Below, one piece after another: positions 43,430 through 56,099 of a stretch of 64,000 nucleotides of DNA. The notes under the pieces are model-generated. The model did no database searches. It was given only the letters and a program-made list of their open reading frames with translations, and was not told the DNA's origin. The stretch is from positions 28,346,108 through 28,410,107 of the forward strand of contig OZ026530.1 of assembly GCA_964019695.1 (NCBI GenBank), read 5' to 3'. Within the stretch, counting starts at the first letter, position 1. Each line of letters starts with the position of its first letter. This stretch comes from Loripinus fragilis (lineage: Eukaryota > Mollusca > Bivalvia > Lucinida > Lucinidae). Made by a program: the position numbers and the translations under genes.

Positions 43430-43632
43430 TCTGATGTTTGCGAACAACAAAGGCACAGACCAGCCAGCACATCCGCGTAGTCTGATCAGCGCCTTTGCTA
43501 ATGACTTTTTGGAAAGAACTCTATCTGAGCTTGCTAAAAGCGAAATTTCATTTTTCTAGCTAGTCTCTGTAGCTGAGGAGACTGGGTTGTCTGAAACCCC
43601 TAAGACAGTTTTTCTCGCAACGAGGCCCGTTT
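43430..43632. mobile_element. MITE with ctgatcagtctgcg hairpin, copy 2 (inverted)
   Basis: Inverted relative of 36635-36850: cagaccagccagcacatccg, then ctgaggagactgggttgtct and gaaacccctaagacag. Confidence 0.6.
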
Positions 43633-43634
43633 AC

Positions 43635-43730
43635 TGTCGTGTCAGCCTAGAGTGACAGTGACGTACTACTTTGTTTACAATTGCTAAGTTTAACGCTAAA
43701 GTGCTCACTTCACTTGCGCCACTGTTCATT
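43635..43730. mobile_element. Half-copy of the 9826-10040 palindromic MITE
   Basis: gtcagcctagagtgacagtg and ttgtttacaattgctaagtt match one arm only. The palindromic centre is missing. Confidence 0.55.
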
Positions 43731-44501
43731 CACGATATTTTTGCTCAGAGAAACCGTTAGGTAGATTTTACCATTAAACAGCCACCAGTTTTTTTTGCCG
43801 CACCAGAATTTGGCAAAATCACATCACATTTCTTGTGGAGCAAAAGAATCAAAACCACTTTAATACATAAATGCATACTTAAATTAGTAAAACATATGCA
43901 TTTAGACCCCAAAATAAAAATTCAGTCAAAGTGTAAAAAAGGTCGAAGTTAAAAAAACAACAACACATTTTCAAAAGTGTTTTTTTCAAAAAAATAAATA
44001 TTAAAACTTGTTCAAGAAATAAATTTGATTGGTAGTTTAAAGAAATAAGATGGCAGGCTCTCAAGTCATTTAGCTTTCTATTTTCTACTTGTTACAAAGG
44101 TATGGTGAGATTTAAAAGAAAAGTATTACTGGAATGTTTTCACTCTGACATCTAGCTGATTAAAGGTAAATTGATCTTGCCTTTTCAATTAGAATTAGCT
44201 ACTTTCAATTTTGCCTACAAGTTCCCCACCCCTGGTCCTACCTCTGTAGACAGAAAATAACCAGTGATTAGCTGCGATTTGCAAATAAATTTGAGTTGAG
44301 GTGAGTGAAAGTGTTGACTACTGGCGAGACAATACAGTCAAAGGGCTGTTAATAACAATAACATCTTACATGAACTTTTGCACTATAACATTTTTTAAAC
44401 AACAAGGCAGTACAAAAAACATGGGCAGAACCAGGGAACAGAAATTGGTTGTGTAAAAGTCAATTGTGACGGTACAACTTATCGATATAGGCGTAGATGT
44501 G

Positions 44502-45371
44502 CACTGAACCAAAGTTATAAGTGGCCACCTACACATTTTTTGCGCCTGTTCAGAAAGTAGACATCGCTTTTACAAAAATTTTATTCCATAGAAAAATTAG
44601 ATATTAGATGAAAAAGAATCAAAACATTTGTAACAATTTAATTTTCTGTTTCTCTTCTACGTTAACATGAAGCCAACCCCTATCAGCAGCTAAATCAAAT
44701 AGTTTTAGCTTTAACCATGCAATTTTCATACTTACTTGGTATTGCTCTTCATGCTTGATTATCTGTGGCACGGCATTGAAACTTTCAGCGATTATTCGTT
44801 ATGGATACTAGGCTTTACTGTTTTATTTACAAAATCAAAAATACCTTTGGCATGTGCCATTTAAAAGACCATTTAAGGTTTACGTTAAAACCGTAAGTGG
44901 ACACCAGTCTTGAAAAAAAAATAACCGTTTAAATTTGCGCTAATCAAGCTGTATTGTGTTTGCTCTAACATGTTCACATAAAATAAATTGCAATTGATTT
45001 TAGTCTGTGCAGTTGAACATTTTCAAAAAATATAGGAAAATGCTGAAAATGACATATAAAAAAAATATCATTAAAAAAACGTTCACATGCATACATTCAA
45101 GTGTTTGGTGTTTTTCAAGTTGGCTAGACGGGTTTGAAATCACCTGTACTTCAATCCGAAAAAAAACCCTGCAAAACTCTCATTTCCTAAAAAATTTGAT
45201 TTTTGCATTTTTGAACCCATAAAATGTGAAGAAATAGAAACCTCTTTCAAAGCACCGATTAACTTTAGTCTCTTGAAATGCACATATTTGGCCAAAAATT
45301 CATTTCAATATCATAAGCGTTAAGTCAGAAAAATTAAATTGAAAAGTGGCCACTTACAATTCGTTTCAGTG
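44502..45371. mobile_element. 0.87-kb TIR element (CACTGAA ends)
   Basis: The left end cactgaaccaaagttataag and the right end, reverse-complemented, cactgaaacgaattgtaag agree and run into gtggccac. A TA adjoins the right end, with TG at the left. The Tc1/mariner type is only inferred. No transposase frame. Confidence 0.6.
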
Positions 45372-45759
45372 TACAGTCGAAGAAGAAGAAATGATAATGC
45401 ATTACACAGGCTGAGAGCTCTCAGACATACAGAATTACCTGTATTCGGAATGAAAACTTTTTCGTGGCTTACAAACATTTGGCAATGCTGGAGTCCCTCT
45501 TAAGCATGTGTTTTTTTAAATCAGCACTTGTTAAAATTCAAGTAGCTGAGATAAATAAACACACAGAGAGTTCAAAAGCCCTTTGATTCTATCGTGACAT
45601 GCTGATAGTCATAAGAGGAATTAACTGTTCTTGATCTTTGATGACGAATCGTATGTTTCAGGTGGTGAGGCAAAGTGTGAATGGTGATTGGCAGAATTAC
45701 TGATATGCAGCCTATAGCTCTATATTGGAGTCTAGGCATACAAAGAAAACCATATGTCT

Positions 45760-46620
45760 TTGGCGCTCAGAGGTGCCGGCTCAGGGAGACGGTTCTTTTG
45801 GGCACCCAAAACGGGTGTTAAAATTGATCGATGTGAGAAATGTTCTGATTGTACATTAGTTGGTTTCCTGCCTATGAGCGAAAACAAATGTTGGTGGTAC
45901 TTGGGAGAGGCGAGATTTGAGCACCCTGAACAAGTTTTGAAGTGGATGAATGGGAGAATTTACCCAACTTTATGCTCAACCAATCGATGTTAGAGTTGGT
46001 AGATAGGAGAGTTTCCCTATTTCTAAGTTAGAAAGGTTGGTCTAGTTATTTAAGTAATTGTAAATGGGCTTTCATTTAAATTTATGATTTAAAACATGTT
46101 GTGGGAGCAAGGGTATCACCTCAGTGGGACGGGTCTTTTGAGCGCCCACAAAGGGTGTTTGAATTGATGGACAGGATAATTTCTCCAGGTTGTCTGATGT
46201 CGAGTCAGTTTTCTTGTTTGCGAACGAAAACATGAGAGCTGTCTCCTTTGAAACGATTCTTTTGAACACACATTACAAATATTAAATTGGATGGATTTGA
46301 GAACTTTTCTAATTGGTAGATTGAAGAATAGCTAAAAAGAAAGGTCTATCTGTTCGAGTAATAGAAATTTAGCTTTCATATTTATGATTGAAAACATGTT
46401 GTGGATGCTCAAAGGGATCGCCTCATTGAAAAGGTTCTTTTGAGCACCCTTAACAGGTTTTCAAGTGGATGAACGGGAGAATTTTCCCCAATTTTACGCT
46501 AAACTAATCAATAAATAAAACATAAAAAGGAACTTGTCCTAGAATAGATTTTCTCCTTTAAAAAGTCATTTCAGTGAGAGGGTTATTTTGAGTATCTACA
46601 ACATGTGCTGTAGTTTGGTA
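45760..46620. repeat. Degenerate repeats of about 220-330 bp
   Basis: ggttcttttgggcaccc and related ggtcttttgagcgccc recur near 45792, 46133, 46432 and 46582, each followed by aaagggtgtt...gatgga. Units are strongly diverged. 46620-47280 has aagatggcgtcca motifs like those at 50770-51120. Confidence 0.65.
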
Positions 46621-47289
46621 AAAGGAAAGGTGATTTTGCATCTGGCACTTTTATCAGGGGTTCTGGTGGATGTTTACTTGATTTATACTTAAGGAATAAA
46701 GAAACGGAACAAACACTTCGAGTCATTGTAAGCATACAATATGGTGCAAGTTTTTAGTGCAAATGATATTAATTCATGGGAGCAGTATGTGTCCGTCAAA
46801 TTACAGCTGGCTCAACGTAATAGTCCAGCAGAATTTGGGCGAATTTTAGGAGGACCTGGAACTTGATTTTAAACCTTTTTTTCTTTATGGATTCTGGTAG
46901 TGCATATATTTGCCTTGAAAAATCTGAGTGATGCCACTCTGGCATCATTGAGCATTTCGATATATTCAAGATGGCGTCCAAGATGGAGGCCAATTACAAG
47001 TTAAACAATTGTGTGATATGGAAAAATGTCTCAACCAAATTACCTTAAATTTTTAGCTATGACATTGGAATCTAGTTCAAAACACTAAGCTAATAACAAA
47101 AATATATAAAAAAAATAAAATTTAGACAAAATGGCCGCCAAAATGGCAGTTTATTACAAAAAATATAAGAAAATTTTCACTGAGACCGGCAAACTCCACA
47201 GATTTGCATGTGAAATGCTGACTTTACTGATTCTTGAGTTACAGACATCGTCCTTGTGATGCAGCTAATGCATCACTCAAAATTTGATA

Positions 47290-49140
47290 TACTCAAAATG
47301 GCGTCCAGGATGGTTTACAAACCCGTGGGAGCTGCAACTAACCTGTAGACATGTCTGGTGGATTAATAACATTCCTTGTCTGATGGAGAAACACTTTACA
47401 GACATGTGTATCTGAATAAATGAACCCAGCATGCATGTCTGATAGAGTTGCACTGTACAAGCAGGCATATCTGAGAGTGGCACCGTATCAGCAAACATGT
47501 CTGATGTAATTGCACATCTGAAGACTAGCACCAGACTTGTAGCTACCCCCTTCGGTCTGCACTCAACTAGTCAAAATGTTGATTGAAGTGCAAAACGGAC
47601 CAGCAAGCTTGGCCTATAGTGAAGTACCACGCCAACAGGCATGGTATATAGTGAGGCAGCACACCAGAAGACATGCCCTACAGTGAGGCACCACACCAGA
47701 AGACAAGCTTATAGTGAGGAATCACACCAACAGGCATGGCTTATATGGATGTACAAAACCGAAAGGCATGACCTATAATGATTCACCACAACCACAGGTA
47801 CGGCTGATAGTGAGACATCATACCAGCAGACACGGCTGATAGTGGGATACCATACCAGCAGGTATAACAGACAGAGAAGCACAAAGCCAGGATACATGCA
47901 ATATTGAGTGACAAAAGGTCAGCAGGCTTGCTGATTGAGTGGCCACAGTCCAGCAAGCATCTGGTTTGCAGCAGCACTCAACCAGTAGGCATGTTCGAAC
48001 AGCAGTGGTGTTTGTGACAGTAACACTAGGCCAGCAGGCATATATGTTGCCTGCTGGGCAACATCATACCAGCAGTCTTGGCTGATAGTGGGACACCATA
48101 CCAGCAGGTATAACAGATAGATAAGCACAAAGCCAGGAGACATGCAATATTGAGTGACAAAAGATCACCAGGCATGCTGATTTAGTGGCCACAGTCCAGC
48201 AAGCATCTGGTTTGCAGCAGCACTCAACCAGTAGGCATGTTCGAACAGCAGTGGTGTTTGTGACAGTAACACTAGGCCAGCAGGCATATATGTTGCAGCT
48301 GCAGCGACATAACAACTCTCTACACGGCATGTTTGTTGTATTGACAATGTAGCAGTCTTGGCTGATAAAGTTTCACAGTGTTATTTGGCATGTCAGATGG
48401 AGGGGCATCAGTCAAGTAGCTTTTCTCTTTGATTTCCAATGGACCAGGAGGCGTGTTTGATTGAATAGTACCAAGTCCGCAGGCATATCTGTTGAAGTTT
48501 CACTGAACAGCAGCCATGTCATGCCACCAGCTCATCATATCCGACATCCTTAACATCACACATATTTAATAATGTGGTACTGAACCAGCACACATGGCAT
48601 TTATTGAGACTCAGCACCAGCAGTCATGCGTGCTAGTTACATCGAACCAGCAATAATGTATGTTACAATTGAACCAAACTAACAGGAATGCTAGGTACTG
48701 TTGCACTGGATCCGCGGGCATGTCTTTTCAAGTATTATCTGGCCAGTGCTCATGTCTGTTCTACTTTCTTCCGACCAGCTGACCAGGCATCATTGCTACA
48801 GGGTCAGCAGACATATTTACCATTACGCATGTTTGATTATGCGGCACTGAACCAGCACACATGTCTGAAACCAAGCAGTTATGTCTGAAACCGCTTCACG
48901 AGACTAGCAGGCATGTTGCAGTATCGATGTTTTAAACGTTGCTTTGAACCAACAGGCATGTTTGTTGCAGTTGCTCCCGACCACCTGGCACGTCTGTTAC
49001 AATTAAACTCGACAAACATGCATGTCTGTTAGATTTGCATCTACCAGCTGATATGTTTGAATCAGTTGCAACTGACTTACAAGCACATCTGTAGTTGTGT
49101 GGCTGAACCAGCAGGTATATTAGATGGTAACGAACATCTG
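47290..49140. repeat. Irregular satellite based on accagcaggcatgt
   Basis: Units of about 35-45 bp, each containing an aaccagcaggcatgtctg-like core and a gttgcactga-like spacer, fill 1.8 kb. 47834-48050 and 48080-48296 are two nearly identical 217-bp stretches 246 bp apart, so part of the array was duplicated recently. Minus-strand frames here follow the repeat and are not credible. Confidence 0.85.
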
Positions 49141-49149
49141 CAGCATGCA

Positions 49150-49675
49150 GATACCTTACTCAGGGGTTGTTTTTGTGTTGATACACTACAGTCCTTAAGT
49201 ATTTTTTTGTAAATTTATCCATCTATCCAGCTGACTATTTCCGCATATTGATTCAAAAAAGGTTTGAACTTTGATCAAACACTCTTTTACAAAGTTTTCA
49301 GTAATATCGTCTGTTCAGTGAACCCTGTCATTCATCACTTAATTTTTTGAAGAAATGTTTTCCCAAAGTAGGAATTTTTGTGAGACTAATATGATATTAT
49401 GGTATTATCAGATCCGGCCAAATGTGGTCTGAAAAGTGCATGGTGCATGGATTGATACGATTCCCAGAACAAAGACAAAAACATTACCATTACGAAAATA
49501 AGAGTCTGTTATTTTTTCTGTGCAGTGTATCATAGCAAAAACCATGCGATTCCCCATCGTGTTATTGCTGTCATCTTGGATGTTATCTTAAATATTTTAC
49601 AATGCTGAAAAACAACAATAACATGCTAGTCAAATTTATCAAAGTCAACTGAAAGCTATTAAGAATAGTAACTAA
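49150..49675. other. Spacer with gtcatcttggatg repeat edge
   Basis: Nothing recognised except tgtcatcttggatgttatctt at about 49570, which resembles the unit of the 50770-51290 array and suggests that the array was split by the element at 49676. Confidence 0.4.
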
Positions 49676-50732
49676 TACCCCTATTCCACACAGGCCCCAA
49701 ATCCCACGAATTGACACGAATTGACAAATATTTGGATTCGTGGCCGAATCGTACTCAGTTCGTGAAGGTCTTAACTGATTCGCATAGTCCGTAGTGAGTT
49801 CTTGCAATTCGTAGGTCTATCGGGAATTCGGCTAAAAAGTTTTGAACTGTTCAAAACTTTGGCCACGAATTCCCTGATTCGAAAAATCGTGCGTGATTCG
49901 TACCAAATTCCTAAGGCATTCTTGGATATCGTAACTGAATCGTAATCGATTCGGGGGCGTTTTTGCATTGTTTTGGGCATTCGTAGCTACTCTTAGCTCA
50001 TTCGTGGGGAATCTGGAGATTAAGCCAAGCAATAAAACCAAGGAAGAGATATCAGAAGGATTTTCCCTAAGGTTAATTACCCCGTCTCGCGCATGTGAGC
50101 AGTCCTAGAAGTTGAAACAGATTTGGCAGATTCTGGAGCACAAACAGGGTCAGTCAGTAGCTCCTGGCTGGCAATTTTGCCAATGGCGAACTGCCATATT
50201 TTTCCAAGTCAAAGAGTCTGGGTCAGGGCCTCTCGACTTTAACGTAGTTGTTTTCTTCTAGCTATATAAGAAGCCGTTTTCAACATTCAAGTTGCAGGAT
50301 CAATTCTACTGCTGCTTTACGAGGAACATTCATTTTGGAACTGATGCCCCAAAGTATGTACGGGCCTTTTTTATAGCTATCGTGAGAGAAAATCTCGCGA
50401 ATCGTGTCGAATCGTCGCGGATTTCTGTTAATTCGTGCCCAATTCGTGCTGCGTTCCGCATATTCCTAACTGATTCGTAATTGATTCCTTAACTTTCGTG
50501 CAGCATGTTCTAATGTTATTTTCTAATCGTAATGAATTCTTGCGCGATTCCAGCCGAATTGAGCCGATTGCCCCGAATATTCGTAACGACATCGTATCTG
50601 AATCGGGAATGACTCGTAGCTCATCACGATTGGAGAAAAAAATAATAATGAAACCTCACGAATCCCCCTGAATAAGAAAAAAATCAATTCGTGGCGATTC
50701 GGGCGATTCGTGGCCTGTGTGGAATAGGGGTA
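49676..50732. mobile_element. 1.06-kb TIR element with TAA target duplication
   Basis: Ends tacccctattccacacaggc and its complement are exact inverted repeats of 21 bp. TAA lies directly outside both (49673-49675 and 50733-50735), the 3-bp duplication typical of PIF/Harbinger elements. The interior is dense in cgaattcgt/attcgtgg words (more than 20). No transposase frame. Confidence 0.8.
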
Positions 50733-50769
50733 TAATTGTGAATGTGATTTCATGTTGAATTTTGCTTTA

Positions 50770-51290
50770 AATGGTGGCCATCTTGTACGCCATCTTTAAT
50801 ATTTCAACCTTGTGAATCAAACCTGTGAATGCTTTATTTTGATCGTTTGTATTATCAGGCCTCTAATCATCGATAAAAAGTCAAATTTGAAATGCTTTAT
50901 ATTGATTTTTCAGTCAGATAGGTCTTCTAAGGAACCTAACTGGCGGCCATCTTCGACGCCATCTTTAAATTTCAACCTTTTGAATCAAAACCATGTTCTT
51001 ATTTAATCGTTTGTATCATTTAGACTCTTAACATCCATAAAAAGTCCAAATTAAAGTGTTTTTATTGAGTATGTTGGTCATATAGGTCTTAGAATCCTAA
51101 CTGATGGCCATCTTGGACGCCATCTTTAATATTTCAACCTTCTGAATCAAAATAATGTTTCATTTTAATTGGTTGTAACATTTAGCCTCTGAAACGTCCA
51201 TGAAAAGTCAAAAATAAAGTGCTTTTGATAGAGTATGTTGGTCATATAGGTCTTAGGAGCCTAACTGACGGCTGATATAGTCAAATCAAT
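50770..51290. repeat. 163-170-bp tandem repeat, three copies and a part
   Basis: ggccatcttggacgccatc recurs at 50775, 50945 and 51108, followed by tttaatatttcaacctt and ggtcatataggtctta. Confidence 0.9.
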
Positions 51291-51547
51291 TTCAATGTCC
51301 ATCACTTGAATAAGGTTGGGTCTTTGATATGGCAGTTCAATGTCATATCTTTTCTTGTTATGGTACATAAGCAAAACGTGCAGAAACGGATCAAACGCCA
51401 CAGGACTCGGCGTCTCTTACATAATTGGGTTCTAAAAAACGAATGAAGTTCAAACTTACCACCCAATAATTCCTAAATGATAAGGGTGGGAAATTCCATC
51501 AGGCATAAATGGATAAAATACCAAACTTCAGACGCCTGTGCTATATA

Positions 51548-52749
51548 TACTGAACGAAACTTCTAAACCGCCAGTTAACAAAACACATTTTTTCAATAAA
51601 GCTCATTTATTATCAAACCGTTTGAAATCATATTTGACACAGTATATTTGGGCACATGTATCCGTCGAATGAACATAACAAAGTTTGATTCAATAGGGAT
51701 GTTCATTAATGCGTAACGAAAGAGTACTAATACTGGTTTTGCACGTGGCACACGATGCTAAATGTTTTTTGCCCTGTGTATACTCGTATTTTCATCGACA
51801 ACTATCCGACAACTTTATTTTATCACAAAAATGCCAATGTTTGAGCTGTATAGGTATAGAGTAGAGGGGTCGGGCTGTGGGTTCAATCGAAAATGGGACC
51901 TCACTGAGACTGATTCATAATTCATCATAGAGTTTGGTCTGTTTTGATAGAGCCGAAAGTTTACACAACAACCTGTCGGTCATTTTTCATTTTTGCACTC
52001 GTGTGATGAGAAAAATCAACAAAAACTGAGTATTACGTATGTCAATAAATGTCCTGTATTGTCCACCATACTTTGGTGCGGTGATGCACAAATGCTGCTT
52101 TGGAACGTCGGACGTGTCGAGATTGACGTGTAGTACACGGTTAATGGGTGACGGATGTTTCAATAATATTGTAAAACATTTCATCACCATAAACACATTT
52201 CTGTGTTCTTTTAGGCCATATGGGCCTCCATACAAGCACTGAATTGCACGAAAAGTGCTACTTTATTACAAAATAAACACGATAGTGCTTAATCATGTCC
52301 ATTAACAGCACCAGAAAGTTTCAATAATATTGTGGACAAAAACATGTCATCTCCATAAAGCATTCTTGTGTTGTTTATGTCATATGGGCTTCCATAGGAA
52401 CATTGTGGATTACCTGAAAATTCCTACTTGATAAAAGCGAAACCCAAAAATGTTCAATAATGTCCATTTATAACACCATAAAGTTGGTATTTTTCACTTT
52501 AGGTCCCTGGAATACTCAGTTTTTAACAAGGGGTTCAAATTTAAGCGTTTGTGTGAAAATGAAATGCGATGGTGCCTTTATACAGTCTATCAATTTAGCA
52601 TGTTTATTTCAATTTATGAAAACGAAATTTTGACAGGTTCCGTTCAATTGATTTTTCTATATTGAGTGTAAATTGTAGCCGTGTATGTATCATATATGTA
52701 AAGATATATGAGAAAATATCGAGTGGCGGTTTGGAAGTTTCGCTCAGTA
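51548..52749. mobile_element. 1.2-kb TIR element (TACTGARCGAAACTTC ends)
   Basis: tactgaacgaaacttctaaa at the left, and tttggaagtttcgctcagta at the right as its near complement. Arms match for about 27 bp, with TA on each side. An internal tandem pair of about 160 bp contains gtttcaataatattgt...catatgggc(c/t)tccata (52155, 52318). Probably Tc1/mariner-like by target and ends. No transposase recognised. Confidence 0.7.
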
Positions 52750-52927
52750 TATTATAGTAATTCGGTCACTGTATCGCCAAGCGGTATGCAATGTCCGGGT
52801 CTCTTGTAAAGCTAATGGAGATAGGAACCAGTTGCGGGCGTGGCTAGACAGTGACCCAAAATCCGATTAATATCAAGACATCATGGATAAGATTTTCATG
52901 TCAAAATTGTATAAAATTTTATCTTAC

Positions 52928-52981
52928 CGTTAGAGAGTTCCAGCATAAACCGAAGAATGACTTTCTGTTGTATAAGTATTT
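52928..52981 (-). CDS. 54-nt exon of the minus-strand micro-exon gene
   Basis: Minus-strand context: GTTCTATTGCAG, then AAATACTTATAC...TCTCTAACG, then GTAAGATAAAA. In phase 1, G+AA gives Glu, then ILIQQKVILRFMLELSN, leaving G. The peptide is amphipathic and probably helical, and too short and charged to be a membrane segment. It follows the 273-nt exon and precedes the Cys micro-exons. Confidence 0.68.
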
Positions 52982-53195
52982 CTGCAATAGAACAAAATGC
53001 AATTAAAATATTGAGGACCATGACATACCATTGATCTATAAACAAGAACACAATTGCTGCAAAATGCGGCAAAATGCACGGCCCAAAATACAGTATGCTA
53101 TTTGATTGTTCTGATTACTGTCACAAACACGACGTTGCAAGTTTGAATGTACACATGTCATGCATTCGATAACATTTCCTTTATAAATTCCACCT

Positions 53196-53362
53196 AGGGG
53201 CAGATCCAGGAGTTCTTGATAGGAGGTTCAAACTTACAAAGGGGGTTCGATTTGTTTATTTCAACTGTTTATTTATTATTTTTTCTGAAAATTCGCCATG
53301 AAAATGAAATAATTTTGTCTCAAAGGGGGGTTCGAGCAAGCTCCCTCTGGATCTGTCACTGC
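53196..53362 (+). mobile_element. Short GGATCC-like MITE
   Basis: From ggcagatccaggagttc to ctccctctggatctgtcactgcc, inverted at the ends, 167 bp. It holds two ggggttcga blocks. Related to, but distinct from, the 0.3-kb family. Confidence 0.6.
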
Positions 53363-53369
53363 CATCATA

Positions 53370-54232
53370 GAAAAAAACGACACATATCACAGCATACAGT
53401 CACTGATTACAAAAAGCATAGGGAAAATGGAAATGATTTTTTTTATCAATCAGTTAAACATTTGGTTATGGAGCTCAAAAGAACCGTCTCAATAATTTGA
53501 CGCCCATGATGACTTGTTTTCTCTTGCACATTGCACATGCCACTGTTGAAAATAATTCATCGTCTGTGCGCTGCTCTCAAATGGTATGAATAAGTACCAA
53601 AAACATTCCGAACGCGAAAAGATGTATTCATACGAAAGAAACATTGTACAGGAAATTACATTTGAGCATACGGTAAAAAGATTCTGCCATAAAGAAACGA
53701 TTCTGTCGCGATAAAAAATAACTATTTTTGCTGGTTAGCACAACAGAGGTTGTGTAGAACACAAGAGTTTGTTATGGGCCAAGATGCCCAGTTACCGCTA
53801 GAAAGTGCAATTTCGTTCTTAAGCTTTTCCTTACCACCCGTATTCACGGCTTTGCATAAAAATAGAATAAAAACATTCCTTCAAATCCGAAAATATAACG
53901 ATAAAATAACCATTTGTTTTGCTAAAAACGTGCACCGTATTTATTAACTCTTATGCAATGAATTTATTCATTAGCACCCATTTTGGCCATTACAGAATAA
54001 ACAACAAATTCAACTTTTAATAATTGTTTTACGTCAAAAACAAAACAGCCAAACCGGAAGGAAAATTCGGAGATGAAAGACACAGCAACAATTTGAAAAC
54101 CACCAAAGTAAGCACGGCGTGAACGCTATGCTTATAATGGTAAAATTATTATCCCTTCGACTGCTACGCTGCATATAAAAGTGTCTTCTGTTGCATCTAG
54201 CTACTAAAAACATACTAATTGCAGTAATCGGA
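53370..54232. other. Intronic stretch, nothing firm
   Basis: cacatatcacagcata (about 53382) echoes the tatcacagcatg of the duplicated micro-exon blocks, but no splice pair is preserved. No credible coding frame. Confidence 0.35.
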
Positions 54233-54340
54233 CACACTGTGTGGTTCCAGACCAGACTGTTCCTCTATTGAGAGACAGTCTGATCAGGGTCCACACGACT
54301 TGCTAGAGAAGCAGTCTGATCTGGGGCCACACTTTTTGCT
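54233..54340. repeat. Hairpin MITE, double version
   Basis: cacactgtgtggttccagac, then gagacagtctgatcagggtc, then gcagtctgatctggggccac: two overlapping hairpin units of the common family. Confidence 0.7.
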
Positions 54341-54440
54341 ACAAAGGCGTTTAGACAGTCATCTGAGGGTGATCCAACGGTATTGTCCCATCCACGAGAC
54401 GTGAATCTGAACGCCAGATCAAATTACTATTATAATAATA

Positions 54441-55755
54441 CGAGGGGCATTTGGAAAGTTCTAAGCATGGCATCATAACTCCACAATGCGTTGATAAAAT
54501 GCCATCAAATAATACATTTTTGGAAACTAGAATTCTACGGCTACTTGATGGTTTATTTTTTGTCGAAAAATCACTTGGCGTGCTCAAAATGAGTAGGTTT
54601 GATACACTGGCAAAATATTGGTAAAAAAAACGAAGGGAAATTGGAGACCTTATATACGATTATGGTTTGACAAATCAACGATTCGGTGCCAACTTAATTT
54701 TTATTAGATTATATTATGCGATCACTGCTTGCACGACTTACACCTCTATATTTGGAAAATTTGACTAATAGAGAAATGGTAAACTTTCAAAAATTGAACT
54801 TTTTCGATTTTTCTTAATAATTTTACTATAAATTGTATCGCTACAGGAGCATGAAAAATGCCTATTGAGTATATGTTTTGCTTTATTTGTAAAGAGCAAT
54901 GAATAAAAAATAATAAGTTGTGCAATAAGTGTGGCTTGTTTAGTTCTGTATTCAAGAAAAACTATTCCTAATTCCACTACCCCCACTTTTCAATAAGTGG
55001 GTTGGGTAACTTAACCACTCACATTTTATCGATGGCACAAGAACTTCTCATGGTATCGCGTTAACCATCACACAATTGATTGATTTGTACTCTCGAGGTA
55101 GTCTTATTTTTTGTTTGCCACCGTTTTCAATTGAAATGAGCTAGAACGTCAACTCATAGCTAAACTTACTCTCCCCCATGGGAAGATTATAAGAGTTATC
55201 TTCCCTTTGTTCTGGTTTACAAAATTTCTTTTGGTTTCAATACAAAGAGCATAAATTGTGCTTGACAAAAATTCCAACGTACAGCATTTTTTTCAAACTA
55301 CTTTCGTTTATATTTTCAAAATATGTGCATTGTGATATGCGAGTTTAAGTCGAAATAATTAGCGAATTGCTTTGCTTTCTAGATGGTTTTGGTATTCATG
55401 TTCGGGTATTTAGTTATTAGAAACATCGCACTCGGTCATCAATTGTATAATAACTGTACCAGAGTGTGGCCTACCAAATGGTAAAAATATCTAGTTTAAT
55501 CAATTATGGGTAATGTTCTGCACATATTTCAAAAGGTAAAATGTTATAATTTCCACTGAAATTTTGCGTTTTCCAGTATACAAACAGTACATGTATTCAC
55601 AATAATATTTTTCGTGTCTTCATTATAATATCCTTATGAAATTTGTTTCATAACATAGAGGAAGGATAGCTCTTTAAAATGATACCAAACATGATATGGT
55701 TTGTAAATCGGTTACTGAGATAAAAACATGCAAAGAACTTTCCAAATGCCCCTCG
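54441..55755. mobile_element. 1.3-kb mariner-size TIR element
   Basis: Both ends carry cgaggggcatttggaaagtt (right end inverted), and the match continues as c(t/-)aagcatg / catgcaaag. TA flanks each end (54439-54440 and 55756-55757). Length, TIR and target suit a mariner element, but I cannot recognise a transposase frame inside, so it is non-autonomous or decayed. Confidence 0.78.
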
Positions 55756-56099
55756 TATGTTTATTGTATACCCCTTTCTGAAATTATTCTGATTTATAAC
55801 TTGTTTTGGTCTTTAATAGCGATAGTTTGCGAGGACGTTTGTCATTACGGTATGTTTCTTGCCGTTACGTCAGCATTGGTTCCATGCTTGAAATTTAATT
55901 TACGTAACGTCGCAACAAAAACAGGTAATCGACGCTAGCCTCGTTTTATAGGATAGCGATACGAAATCAGAGAGCCTAAGTTCGTTGGTCCGGCTTTCTG
56001 TATCAGATAGTCAGAAAACAGTTGTTGAGTTAGCTGCAAACAAACTATATGGGAAAGTACATTGCTCAAAAATGGTCAATGTTTTCTATGAGAATTCTG

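Noticed and set aside
51453..51475. Possible 13-nt micro-exon on the minus strand (ATCATTTAG, GAATTATTGGGTG, GTAAGTTTGAAC)
   Set aside because: The splice sites look good but 13 nt is not a multiple of three and breaks the phase-1 pattern shared by the other exons.
54441..55755. Active mariner transposase inside the 1.3-kb TIR element
   Set aside because: No frame longer than about 80 codons and no recognisable helix-turn-helix or catalytic block was seen, so only a non-autonomous element is called.
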